Positions 42,460 through 51,668 of a stretch of DNA of 64,000 bases are shown here, one piece after another. The stretch lies in assembly GCF_000196655.1 (NCBI RefSeq), contig NC_014253.1, positions 1,054,001-1,118,000 on the forward strand, written 5' to 3'. The notes beneath the pieces were generated by a model that saw nothing but the letters and a program-made list of their open reading frames with translations, did no database searches and was not told the DNA's origin. A program made the position numbers and the translations under genes. This stretch comes from Methanohalobium evestigatum Z-7303. Its GTDB lineage: Archaea > Halobacteriota > Methanosarcinia > Methanosarcinales > Methanosarcinaceae. How positions within the stretch are numbered: position 1 is the first letter of the stretch; each line of letters begins with the position of its first letter.

Positions 42460-45400
42460 TTAATAGTTGTATATCGCAGGTAATTTAACATGAACATCTG
42501 TACCTGCATTTTCCTCACTATCCACCCAGATGTATCCGTTATGGGTTTCAATTATTTTGTTACACAGATACATCCCGAGACCTGTTCCTTCATATTTGCG
42601 GGTCATGGAACCATCGATTTGATAGAACAGTTTGAAAATATCAGGAATGGATTCTTTTTTGATTCCTATACCGTTATCTTTTACAATTATATGAACAAAA
42701 TTGTCCATACTTTTATCAGCATCATTAAAAGCATGTATCTGTATTTTACCACCTGAAGAGGTGAATTTGCGGGCATTATCCATAAGGTGAACCAGAACCT
42801 GCCTCAGATAATCTTTATCTCCGTTAACATATGGAAGATTTTCATCTACGTATTTTTCAATCGAAATCTCCTTTTCTTTAATCTGCAGGCTGAGGTTTGA
42901 AACTACTCCATCAATTAGGGTTTCTACATCAACAGGTTCGAATTTATACTGAATTTTTTCTGTCTGTAACTTGTTTACATAAAGCAATGATTCTATGAGC
43001 CACCTGAGTCTATCACAGCTTTTTACAATACTATCCATCCCTTCTTTTTGCTTTTCATTAAGGGTTCCAAGTTTTTCGTTGTATATTAATTCGCTGAAAC
43101 CTTTAATGGACGTGATAGGAGTTCTCAATTCATGACTCAGGTTAGATATGAACTCATCTTTCATTTTATCCAGTTCTCTGAGCTCTTCGTTTGTTTTTGA
43201 AAGTTTTTCAGAATAAATTCTTAATGTTTCTTCCGATTGTTTGCGTTCTGTGATATCCAGAAGTGTAGCTATAGCGATTTTTCTTTCAGGTATTGAATTT
43301 ACCGCCATACTGATATATTTCTGGTTGTTGTTTCTGTCTATAAACCTGAATTCGTATTTTCTGGGTACTGACGTGGAATTGGCTAACAGTTTGTAGTAAT
43401 TTTCCCTGAGATACGGCAAATCTTCTTCAACTATAAAATCAGTCCAGTTTTTCCTTTTTTCAATTTCTTCTTTGGAGTATCCAGATAATTTTTCAAATTC
43501 CCTGTTAACGAGCAAAAACGTTGAATTTTCGTCTGCAATTGCAGTAGCTGACCCTGTTGTTTCAAAAATAGTTCTGTAACGTTTCTCACTTTCCTTTAAC
43601 GCGATTTCAGTTTTCTTGCGTTCTGTAACGTTTCGGGTGCCGAAAATTGCCTTGACATCATTTTCGTCCTCATCATAGACAACATTGCCGACGGTTTCCA
43701 GCCACAGATAGTAACCATCAGCGTGCTGGTACCGATGTTCTACAGTTGCAGATTTCTGGTTGTTGATACATTTGTAAAAAAGATGCTTCAACTTGTTTCG
43801 GTCTTCTGGGTGAACAAAATCAAATACATTTTTACCGACAAGGTAATGCGGTTTGTACCCAAGAATATATTCATGTGACGGGCTTACATATTCAAACACT
43901 CCTTTTTCATCTGTCTGGCTGACAAGATCAAGCATGTTGTTGGTAATCCTTCGGTATAATTTTTCATTTTCCTTTAATGCTTTTTCAATCTTCTTTCTTT
44001 CTGTGATATCCCTTGCAATGCTTAATATAGCGGGTTTACCTTCATACTCTACCAGACTGGAGTTTATAGCTACCGGTATTTTTTTACCGGTTTTTGTTAC
44101 ATGTGACGCTTCAAACGCAAAATAACCATCATCAAGGATGCTATTAATTCGGTTTTTAATTTTTATTTTGCTTGTCTCATCATCAATACCTTTGGGTCCC
44201 ATAGCAAGCAATTCTTCTCTGGAATATCCAAGTCTTTGAACTGCGACATCATTTACATCCAGAAAATTACCTTCAAGGTCATGAACAAAAGCAGCATCAT
44301 TCATTCCATTGAAAATATCCTGATACTGTTTTAAAGACTGCTGAACTTTGTTATAAGCTTTAATTTTTTCATCTTCAATTTCCAGATTGTACAAAGCATA
44401 CGACAGGTCATTTGTAAGTTCATCAAACAAATCCAGTTCATCATTATCTTTCCCGTATTCAGACGGAACGGTGACAGAAAGTATTCCATAAGTTCTGTTA
44501 TTGTATTCCAGTTTTCTGGTCAGGTTGTTACCTTTATGCACATCAGGAAGCGGACAATTGACACAGGCAGAAACAGGATTTTTTACCACTATTGTATCGG
44601 ATTGATTCAATGCTTTTTGCACACAATCAATTAATCCACCGTCTTTAAGCTTATCTTTTATATAAGCAAACTCAGCTCCCATGCCAGCCTGTACAATATT
44701 GTTGAATCCACCTCCACCGTTTTCATCCATCAGTGCTATCCATGCATTGTGATAACCCCGGGTTTCAACAAGTAATTCGCAGGATTTTTGTATTAATTGG
44801 AAGCGGTCATTTTCATGGGTTATGAGCTGGTTTACGTTTCTTATTGCTCTTAATACCTGATTCAGATAATCTTGCTTCTCCTCTGCCAGTTTTCGTTCTG
44901 TAATATCTATACCCGAACTGAGAGTACCTGTAATGTTTCCGTTTTGATCCTTTAGAACAGTATTATGCCATGATATAATTCTCTCTTCACCTGTACCGGT
45001 CAAAATCGGATTTTCAAAGCGCTGTGCTGTCTGAATACCTTCATTTAACAATTTTCCTGAAACAGATTTTATGTCATTTTTATATCGTTCAGGAATAATA
45101 TCAAAAATATTGCTTCCTACAATTTTGTCTTTGTTATAACCAAGGATTTCACAACCCTTGTTGTTGACAAGGGTTATGTTTTGGTTGCAGTCAAGTGCCA
45201 GTATAATAGTTCCAGAAACATCAAGGTATTTTTTCATCAGGTCTTTTTCCTGTTTGAGTTGTTCAGTCCTTTCTTCTATACGTTTTTCCAGTTCTATGTG
45301 AGACTTTTCAAGCTCTTTTTCCATCTCTTTTTCAGTAGTAATATCCCGGAGGTGTTCTATAATCTGTGTTAATTCACCGTTTTCATCCTGAACCGGATAG

Positions 45401-45762
45401 GCTCGTACATCAAGCCACACTCCCATACTTTCGATATATTTTTGAACCTGTGACGGTTGTTTTGTTTTGTAAACGTTTTTGGTTGCACAAATATCACATG
45501 GTGACTGCCTTCCAATAATCTCAAAACATTTTTTGCCCTTTACCTCTTCAGGTGAAACGTTCAGGAACTTATATCCTGCTTTATTATAACAGATAATTTC
45601 ATGGTCTGTATTCTGGATTCCAATGACGTCAGGTATTGCATCAAAAATAGTATCAAAAGGAATGAATGATTCAGAATCAGGAGATTTGGGTTGTTTTACC
45701 TGATTACGCAACGTTTCCAGTTCCCGGATTAGCTGTTTTTTGGTCTTGTTTTCATCCTGCAT
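42460..45762 (-). CDS. multi-PAS/GAF sensor histidine kinase
   Basis: A 1100-residue soluble kinase without membrane helices. Order: PAS (about 35-155, with CDICATKN), a coiled coil, PAS (180-295), GAF (300-475, with CVNCPLP), three PAS domains (485-600, 605-725, 730-850), HisKA with the phospho-acceptor His in SNLSHELRTPITSIKGF (about 880), and a C-terminal HATPase with DNARKF, DNGIGI and GTGLGMYLC. It should sense redox or small ligands in the cytoplasm. ATG at 45762 is preferred. No response regulator is next to it; another kinase follows upstream on the same strand. Confidence 0.88.
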   Translation of the reverse strand: MQDENKTKKQLIRELETLRNQVKQPKSPDSESFIPFDTIFDAIPDVIGIQNTDHEIICYNKAGYKFLNVSPEEVKGKKCFEIIGRQSPCDICATKNVYKTKQPSQVQKYIESMGVWLDVRAYPVQDENGELTQIIEHLRDITTEKEMEKELEKSHIELEKRIEERTEQLKQEKDLMKKYLDVSGTIILALDCNQNITLVNNKGCEILGYNKDKIVGSNIFDIIPERYKNDIKSVSGKLLNEGIQTAQRFENPILTGTGEERIISWHNTVLKDQNGNITGTLSSGIDITERKLAEEKQDYLNQVLRAIRNVNQLITHENDRFQLIQKSCELLVETRGYHNAWIALMDENGGGGFNNIVQAGMGAEFAYIKDKLKDGGLIDCVQKALNQSDTIVVKNPVSACVNCPLPDVHKGNNLTRKLEYNNRTYGILSVTVPSEYGKDNDELDLFDELTNDLSYALYNLEIEDEKIKAYNKVQQSLKQYQDIFNGMNDAAFVHDLEGNFLDVNDVAVQRLGYSREELLAMGPKGIDDETSKIKIKNRINSILDDGYFAFEASHVTKTGKKIPVAINSSLVEYEGKPAILSIARDITERKKIEKALKENEKLYRRITNNMLDLVSQTDEKGVFEYVSPSHEYILGYKPHYLVGKNVFDFVHPEDRNKLKHLFYKCINNQKSATVEHRYQHADGYYLWLETVGNVVYDEDENDVKAIFGTRNVTERKKTEIALKESEKRYRTIFETTGSATAIADENSTFLLVNREFEKLSGYSKEEIEKRKNWTDFIVEEDLPYLRENYYKLLANSTSVPRKYEFRFIDRNNNQKYISMAVNSIPERKIAIATLLDITERKQSEETLRIYSEKLSKTNEELRELDKMKDEFISNLSHELRTPITSIKGFSELIYNEKLGTLNEKQKEGMDSIVKSCDRLRWLIESLLYVNKLQTEKIQYKFEPVDVETLIDGVVSNLSLQIKEKEISIEKYVDENLPYVNGDKDYLRQVLVHLMDNARKFTSSGGKIQIHAFNDADKSMDNFVHIIVKDNGIGIKKESIPDIFKLFYQIDGSMTRKYEGTGLGMYLCNKIIETHNGYIWVDSEENAGTDVHVKLPAIYNY

Positions 45763-45891
45763 ATTATATACCATTATATCAAGAGGTTTTGAGTTAAAAA
45801 GTAATTGTCAGTGTTAACCACCACTGTACTTTACAAGTTGCAACTTAATTTACTAAACATTGTAATTATAAATAATGATTTATATTAATAT

Positions 45892-48285
45892 TTATGCTTT
45901 TTTTAAAGTTACCCAGAACACACTGCCTCGACCTTCAGGATTATCATCTACTCCTACTTCACCATCATGCAGTTCAATTATTTGTTTAACAATGGCAAGG
46001 CCCAAACCACTTCCTTTAACACTGTCTTTTTCAAGCCGCTGGAAACGTGTAAATATTGTTTCTTTATCTTCATCAGGAATTCCTTCACCAAAATCTGTGA
46101 AACTAACCTTCCAGAATTTCCCAATATCGTCAATATCAATAATAACCCTGCTGTTTTCAGGACTGTATTTTACTGCATTGGATAACAAATTTGCAAACAC
46201 CTGTTCCATAACAGGATTAATTATTGCTGGATATTCACCTTCAGCCAAAAATTCAATATCGATGTTTTTATCCTTAGCCTGCTGTTCAAAATCAGAGACT
46301 ACACTTTTCAAGATTGCTGAAATATCCTGCTTTTCAAATTCCAAATCCTCCATTGCATCCAGCTTTGCAAAATAAGATGCATTCTGAATTAATTCAATGA
46401 GTTTTTCATTGCTCGCCTTGATTTTGTTCAAAACATCGAGTTTATAATCATCATTTTCCATACTGATTAACAACTGGGTGAAACCCTTGACGACACCAGC
46501 TGGATTGAGAAGATCATGCCGCAGTATGTCTGTAAACATATCCTTCAATTTGTTTGAATGTTCAAGTTTGTCCGCATATTCCTGCAATTTTTCTTCTGCA
46601 TTTTTCCTGCCTGTTATATCTCTGGCAACCAGAAGTATGGCAGGTTTGCCCTGGTACTGTATAAATCTTGAATTAACCTCTACAGAGATTGTAGAACCAT
46701 CGTTTTTTATATATTTAGTTTCAAAAACCGCACGTCCATGCCTGTACAAGTCATTTTCAAATGCGTTAAGATTTCCTACCTGTTCCAGTGCATCGATATC
46801 CTTGTAACCCATTTTCAGGATATCGGCTTTGCTGTAACCAAGAAATTCGCAGGCTGTCAGATTGACATCCAGAAAATTTCCGTCTAAATCCTGCACAAGG
46901 ACCGCGTCTATCAAATCTTCAAACAAAGTTCTGTACCTGATTTCTGACTCTTCAATACGTTTTTTTGATTTTTCGTGTTCGGTTATATCTTCTCCAGAAC
47001 AGATGACATAATCCACGTCACCATTGTAATCAAATTCAGGAGTTAATGTAATAGATAAATTACGAAGCTCTCCGTTTTTATTTATAAGCTTTTCAGTCGT
47101 CTGCAAACGGGATTTGTTCTCAAAAACATAATCACTTAGACCTTTAATTAAATATGCTGTCTGTTTTAAATGAACGTCATAAATATCGTTGTATTCCAAA
47201 TCTTCTTTTCTAAAACCGAAGAAGTTTGCATGCGGTTTGTTTACCAGCCCATATGTTCTCCTGTCTGCAAAGTACCAGATGTGGGTATCAATATTGTCAA
47301 TAACTTTTTCCATTTTTCTGGTTTTATCGTCCTGTTCATCGGTTTTTCCGGTCAAATCCGTGATTGTACCGATACAGCCTACTATTTTCCCATCTTCTGA
47401 TGTATCAGGTGTGAAATAAGCTCTGATTTTGAGGTTTTTTCCTGTAAGAACTGTTTTATACTCGCCTTCATAAAACTGTGTATATCCATCCAGAGCATTC
47501 CTGATACAGTTTTTAATCTCACTGTTTACAGGTAAATTGAAGATATTAAGGCCTATGATTTTTTCCTTTGAAGATTTTGTAATATCTATAAGGTATTTAT
47601 TACACTGGATTATCTCACCGTTACTGTCAGTTGAAAAAACTCCCAGCGGCAGGTTTTCTATCAAACTTCTGTGTCTTTTTTCGGATTGTTCAAGCGCATT
47701 ATCTGCAATTTTTTTCCCGAGTTCTGTTCCAATAACATCAGATACCATCTGTAAAATATTGAGATTATCAATCCTGTAATCCGTTGTAATATTATCCAGA
47801 CCTATAAAACCCGAAAGTTCATCATTTATGTGCAGAGGTATAATGATGAAAGATCTGACGTCTCCCTTACCCAGTAGATTCTTTTCTTTCAAAGCTTCAT
47901 CAGGAAGTGTAGCAACGTCATTAACATGGATAACTTCATCTTTTTTCAACTCATTCATAAGCCACGGAAAAACATCAGTGGACAGGTTCTGCAATTTCTC
48001 TTTCCAGGGTTCAATACCGGTATAACACCACTCATGGGTGTTATCCATGGTTTTTTTATTATTTTTAAAAAGAAAAACATAACTTCGTGTAGAACTGAAC
48101 AATACCCCGAGTTTACCAAGTGAATCCTTTATTTTTGCATCCACATCACTGAATCGTCCAAAAATATTTGTTATGGATGCAATTGTCTGGGTTAAATTCA
48201 TTTTATCTGTTACATAATACTCAGTATGGGGTTGAACAGTGCTATAGTAGCTATATTTATCATTTTTCAACGGAAAACCTGCCAT
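45892..48285 (-). CDS. GAF/PAS sensor histidine kinase
   Basis: A 797-residue soluble kinase. An N-terminal GAF domain (about 25-190, ending in GDVRSFIIIPLHINDELSGFIG) is followed by three PAS domains (about 200-310, 320-430, 440-560), HisKA with the acceptor His in FTDILRHDLLNPAGVVKGF, and HATPase with NAVKYS, DFGEGIPDE and GSGLGLAIVKQI. The HRHDLLNP-type acceptor motif is common in methanogen kinases and also occurs in the truncated kinase at 62282. ATG 48285 is chosen over the TTG codon before it. No regulator gene is adjacent. Confidence 0.88.
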   Translation of the reverse strand: MAGFPLKNDKYSYYSTVQPHTEYYVTDKMNLTQTIASITNIFGRFSDVDAKIKDSLGKLGVLFSSTRSYVFLFKNNKKTMDNTHEWCYTGIEPWKEKLQNLSTDVFPWLMNELKKDEVIHVNDVATLPDEALKEKNLLGKGDVRSFIIIPLHINDELSGFIGLDNITTDYRIDNLNILQMVSDVIGTELGKKIADNALEQSEKRHRSLIENLPLGVFSTDSNGEIIQCNKYLIDITKSSKEKIIGLNIFNLPVNSEIKNCIRNALDGYTQFYEGEYKTVLTGKNLKIRAYFTPDTSEDGKIVGCIGTITDLTGKTDEQDDKTRKMEKVIDNIDTHIWYFADRRTYGLVNKPHANFFGFRKEDLEYNDIYDVHLKQTAYLIKGLSDYVFENKSRLQTTEKLINKNGELRNLSITLTPEFDYNGDVDYVICSGEDITEHEKSKKRIEESEIRYRTLFEDLIDAVLVQDLDGNFLDVNLTACEFLGYSKADILKMGYKDIDALEQVGNLNAFENDLYRHGRAVFETKYIKNDGSTISVEVNSRFIQYQGKPAILLVARDITGRKNAEEKLQEYADKLEHSNKLKDMFTDILRHDLLNPAGVVKGFTQLLISMENDDYKLDVLNKIKASNEKLIELIQNASYFAKLDAMEDLEFEKQDISAILKSVVSDFEQQAKDKNIDIEFLAEGEYPAIINPVMEQVFANLLSNAVKYSPENSRVIIDIDDIGKFWKVSFTDFGEGIPDEDKETIFTRFQRLEKDSVKGSGLGLAIVKQIIELHDGEVGVDDNPEGRGSVFWVTLKKA

Positions 48286-48412
48286 CAAACAGTATTAACA
48301 TGATACTATAATGTTAGTTTAATGATATAATGTTAATTAACTTCTATATCAAGCCGTATATAAAAAGGTTTTTTAGAAGTAGCCCGATGTTTTTATTATT
48401 GTAACTTTATTT

Positions 48413-50371
48413 TTATAGGTTATCCGGATATTTGAGAATCACGCACGATTGAGTGCATTTACCGCATTTTGTACAGGATTCGTCTATAGTAATGTTGGTA
48501 TGGTTTTCTGTACCATCGGATAATTTTACAGCACCAACCGGACAGATGTCTTTACAGATACCGCATTTCTTACATTTTACTGCTCTTTTCAACTGTCTTG
48601 TAGTTTCTTTAAAAACAGAATGTGATTCATCCTTTGTTTTTGCTGTGACCTGTATATTTCCGGATGAAAAGACTTTGATGCTTGCAGTATCGGTTTTTAC
48701 GAGCAATGTTCCAAGGTCCTGTGAAAAAACGGTTTTGCCCATTATATTCATGATACCGGCTGCCTGGTCAATATACATGCCTTTTACAGTTCCTTCAACA
48801 GTATATCCACCTGATTTGCAGGGAGATATTCCAGAAGTCATTTCCACACTGAATGGTTCTTCAGGTTTTTCAGGTGTTGTTCTAATATCCAGTTTTTCAG
48901 CAAGTTTCAGCATTTTGGGCGGTAGTTGTCTCCATCTCCAGAATCCATGCTCAACAAATTCATCGGGTAATCCGTTCCTGTGAGCCCAATTAAGAAGGAA
49001 ATTATTCCAGTGCTCATACATTTCGGGATGTATTTCTTTCATCCTTTGATATTCAGCAGAAAGTGCCGCAGGACAAAGATAACATCCAACCCTTTCAAAA
49101 CCCATGTCATAGAGTGGATTGTATTCAAGTTTTTGCCAGTAGATGTACAGCCAGAGTTCAATAGCTTTCCAGTCTTTTATTGGAAATATATTCAGCTGAT
49201 TGGGTACAAAAGGATTCTGCTCTATAGTGGATATTGCTGACCTTGAAAACGACTCATAAGTACGTTTACCGTCTACAGTAAGGCACATCCCTTTTTCACT
49301 ACATTTATCAATTATAGTATTTGCAGGAGCCAGTTTACAAACTTTACAGCACCACCTGAAATCTTTTGCAGGCGGACCGAAATCACCTACTTTTTCCCAG
49401 AATTTATTACCTGCACCGGATTCAACAAAATCTATATTATTTTCACTGGTAAACCGTCTTGCAAATTCGACCGTTTCAGGATATTCAATACCGGTATTTA
49501 TGAAAAACGCTTTAAGTTCCCTGTTTTTAAGAGCTTTTCTGGTCAAATCCAGGACAACAAGGCTGTCTTTACCCCCACTAAAGGATACATGAACAGGCAG
49601 ATTTTTGTATTCTTTCTGGTTCACAATACCTTTTATGGTATTCATGGCGTTTTTCTGGAGCTGTTTTAAATGAGAAGCATTGGCAATAATAACATCGTTT
49701 AAATCGGGATTTTTTTCGGATAAAGTTACTTCAGAATTGTCAATTTTTTTGACTTTCAAGACCGCTTTTTCAGATGCAGAGAAATCCTTGCTGTCAAGAT
49801 ATGCAGTTCCGTAACCTGTAAGCTTTGGTGTTTTTATAAGAACCTGTTCACCATTTTTTATATCATCTGTGTAATATTCAATCTGGTCAAATTTTACCTT
49901 TTTACCGCTTAAATGGCGTTTAGTATCCTTCACAGTCACAGTTTTTTTATCGGTATGGTTTAGCAGGATTTTTGAACCTACCAGAGATATGTCGAATTTG
50001 TAATCAAGAGTTTCAAGGTCGAAACGTAATGTACCGATATGATAACCATCTACAATAACCTCATCAGTTTTGTCTTCACCGGGAATTTTGTTAAGAAGAA
50101 TCAGTTTATCTTCTATCGGGTTGCAGCCATAAATGGATTGAAGTTTTTGGGATAATATTTCACGCTCATAAGAAGAACAGAACCTGACGTCACCGGGTTG
50201 TGACAGGTTTATTTTGTTGCCGATATTATTGCATATTCCGCATTCTTTTCCTATAAGAGGGAGATTACACCGGTTGCACCAGAAAATATAATTTTTATTG
50301 TAGGTTATCTGTTTTTGTTTTTTATAGTTTCTTGGTCTGGATTTGCGTTTTGAAAACGTGGATTTTTGCAT
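48413..50371 (-). CDS. PAPS-reductase-family protein with zinc ribbon, PUA-like and ferredoxin domains
   Basis: A 652-residue archaeal multidomain protein. An N-terminal zinc ribbon (CNRCNLP...CGICNN) is followed by a possible PUA-like region (about 170-240). The PP-loop ATPase/PAPS reductase domain has VHVSFSGGKDSLVV, and the Cys motif RWCCKVCKLAP may bind an iron-sulfur cluster. FPIKDWKAIELWLYI is family-typical. The end holds two 4Fe-4S motifs (CKKCGICKDICPVG, CTKCGKCTQSC). It is likely to act in sulfonucleotide reduction or tRNA thiolation; the sequence does not decide. Convergent/divergent neighbours give no operon. Confidence 0.75.
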   Translation of the reverse strand: MQKSTFSKRKSRPRNYKKQKQITYNKNYIFWCNRCNLPLIGKECGICNNIGNKINLSQPGDVRFCSSYEREILSQKLQSIYGCNPIEDKLILLNKIPGEDKTDEVIVDGYHIGTLRFDLETLDYKFDISLVGSKILLNHTDKKTVTVKDTKRHLSGKKVKFDQIEYYTDDIKNGEQVLIKTPKLTGYGTAYLDSKDFSASEKAVLKVKKIDNSEVTLSEKNPDLNDVIIANASHLKQLQKNAMNTIKGIVNQKEYKNLPVHVSFSGGKDSLVVLDLTRKALKNRELKAFFINTGIEYPETVEFARRFTSENNIDFVESGAGNKFWEKVGDFGPPAKDFRWCCKVCKLAPANTIIDKCSEKGMCLTVDGKRTYESFSRSAISTIEQNPFVPNQLNIFPIKDWKAIELWLYIYWQKLEYNPLYDMGFERVGCYLCPAALSAEYQRMKEIHPEMYEHWNNFLLNWAHRNGLPDEFVEHGFWRWRQLPPKMLKLAEKLDIRTTPEKPEEPFSVEMTSGISPCKSGGYTVEGTVKGMYIDQAAGIMNIMGKTVFSQDLGTLLVKTDTASIKVFSSGNIQVTAKTKDESHSVFKETTRQLKRAVKCKKCGICKDICPVGAVKLSDGTENHTNITIDESCTKCGKCTQSCVILKYPDNL

Positions 50372-50483
50372 CTGTATCAGTGATAGTTGGATAGGTTTTT
50401 AAAATCCTTTGGTGGAGCAAAATTTTATTATGTAACATTATTTCAGCCTATCTTTTAGTAAATAATACCTATAATCCAAAATT

Positions 50484-51638
50484 ATGTATGATGTGTTAAT
50501 TATTGGTGCAGGTCCTGCAGGAACAACAGCTGCAAAACATACTGCTGAAAAAGGACTGGATACATTACTCATTGAGAAACAAAAATTACCACGAAAAAAG
50601 CCGTGTGCAGGTCTTGTATCCCAGCGTGCTCTAAACAGCCTTGAATTTGAAATACCCAAACATCTGATAAAAAGATACTGTTATGGAACACGGATAAAAT
50701 ACAAAAATCATGTTCTTGAATCAAAACTTGACAGACCGGTAGGGATTCTGGTCTCAAGAGATGAATTTGATTATTATTTATCCCAACAGGCGACCAAAAA
50801 AGGTGCAGAAATTCTTGATAACACATCGGTAAATTCAGTCAACGCAGAGAATGATTATGTTGCTGTTAACACTACAAAAGGCTTATTTAAAGCACGGATT
50901 GTTATTGGTGCAGATGGAGTCAACAGTATATGTGCCAGATATGTAAGGTCTGGTTCAGAAACCAATAGAAATGCTTTTTCTCTGATTTCTGAAGTGCCGG
51001 CATCAATCGAGTATATTAACAACAAATATCTGGATATAACAGAAGTTGATTTTGGAAGAGTGAAAAACGGTTATTTTTGGACGTTTCCAAAAGACAACCA
51101 TATTTCGGTTGGACTGGGATTATTTGACAACTCTTCAGAGTCAAAACCCCTTAAAACCTACTACGATTATATAAAAGACCAGTATTTTGATTACCTGAAA
51201 CCCAGAGGTCATTTTATACCTATAGGTGGATATAAAAGGGATGTTCATTCTGACCGCGTAATTCTTGTAGGTGATGCTGCTGGATTTGTAGATGCATTTT
51301 TAGGAGAAGGCATCTCTTATGCAATAATGTCTGGGAAAATTGCTGCAAATACTGTTATTGAAGCTTTTGAAGAAAACGATTTTTCCGAAGATAAGTTCTC
51401 AACTTATCTTACAAGATGTGAAGATGTTTTTGGGAACAATTTGAAATACTCATTGATATTTTCCAAGTTTTTTTATAGTTTCCCAAACATTTTTGCAACA
51501 ATGCTGACAAGTAGCGAATTGATGTTAAATAAGGCATTGCTTGTTGTAAAAGGTGAATCAGAATACAAACAATTTATAAGTTGGCTGTTACCGAGGTTTC
51601 CATATTATATTTTAAAAATTTTGAAAGCCAATGTTTAA
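50484..51638 (+). CDS. geranylgeranyl reductase family flavoprotein
   Basis: A 384-residue FAD oxidoreductase. The N-terminal dinucleotide fold YDVLIIGAGPAGTTAAKHTAEKG, then KKPCAGLVSQRAL (the Cys-containing motif of this family), RDEFDYYL, VIGADGVNS and GDAAGFVDAFLGEGISYA are all clear. Family members saturate the isoprenoid chains of archaeal lipids or act on related polyprenols. Several paralogues usually exist, so the exact substrate (archaeol, dolichol or quinone) is uncertain. It is 30 bases upstream of the flippase and may be co-transcribed. Confidence 0.85.
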   Translation: MYDVLIIGAGPAGTTAAKHTAEKGLDTLLIEKQKLPRKKPCAGLVSQRALNSLEFEIPKHLIKRYCYGTRIKYKNHVLESKLDRPVGILVSRDEFDYYLSQQATKKGAEILDNTSVNSVNAENDYVAVNTTKGLFKARIVIGADGVNSICARYVRSGSETNRNAFSLISEVPASIEYINNKYLDITEVDFGRVKNGYFWTFPKDNHISVGLGLFDNSSESKPLKTYYDYIKDQYFDYLKPRGHFIPIGGYKRDVHSDRVILVGDAAGFVDAFLGEGISYAIMSGKIAANTVIEAFEENDFSEDKFSTYLTRCEDVFGNNLKYSLIFSKFFYSFPNIFATMLTSSELMLNKALLVVKGESEYKQFISWLLPRFPYYILKILKANV

Positions 51639-51668
51639 CTTAATTTAGTATGATATAAGGACGACAGG

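Larger units (their letters stand above)
40914..42463 (+). pseudogene. 70-residue gene apparently split by TnpB element 2
   Basis: An ATG frame at 40914-40952 (MFGKTKRYLTTSL) stops right where TnpB element 2 begins, at a TTG. On the other side, after TTG at 42287-42289, a frame runs TGYIQNTGKCYVENLYRF to DVYVIAFVI and ends at 42463. Removing one copy of TTG and the element joins the two in frame, giving a 70-residue protein. The composition of the larger part is protein-like. No family is recognised and the RBS for the first part is weak. The larger part alone could be read from TTG 42281. Confidence 0.5.

Noticed and set aside
45875-46375. 166-codon frame antisense to the kinase C-terminus
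   Set aside because: It mirrors the HATPase domain and lacks protein-like features of its own.
48453-48983. 176-codon frame antisense to the PAPS-reductase-family gene
   Set aside because: The minus strand has recognised domains throughout; this is a shadow frame.
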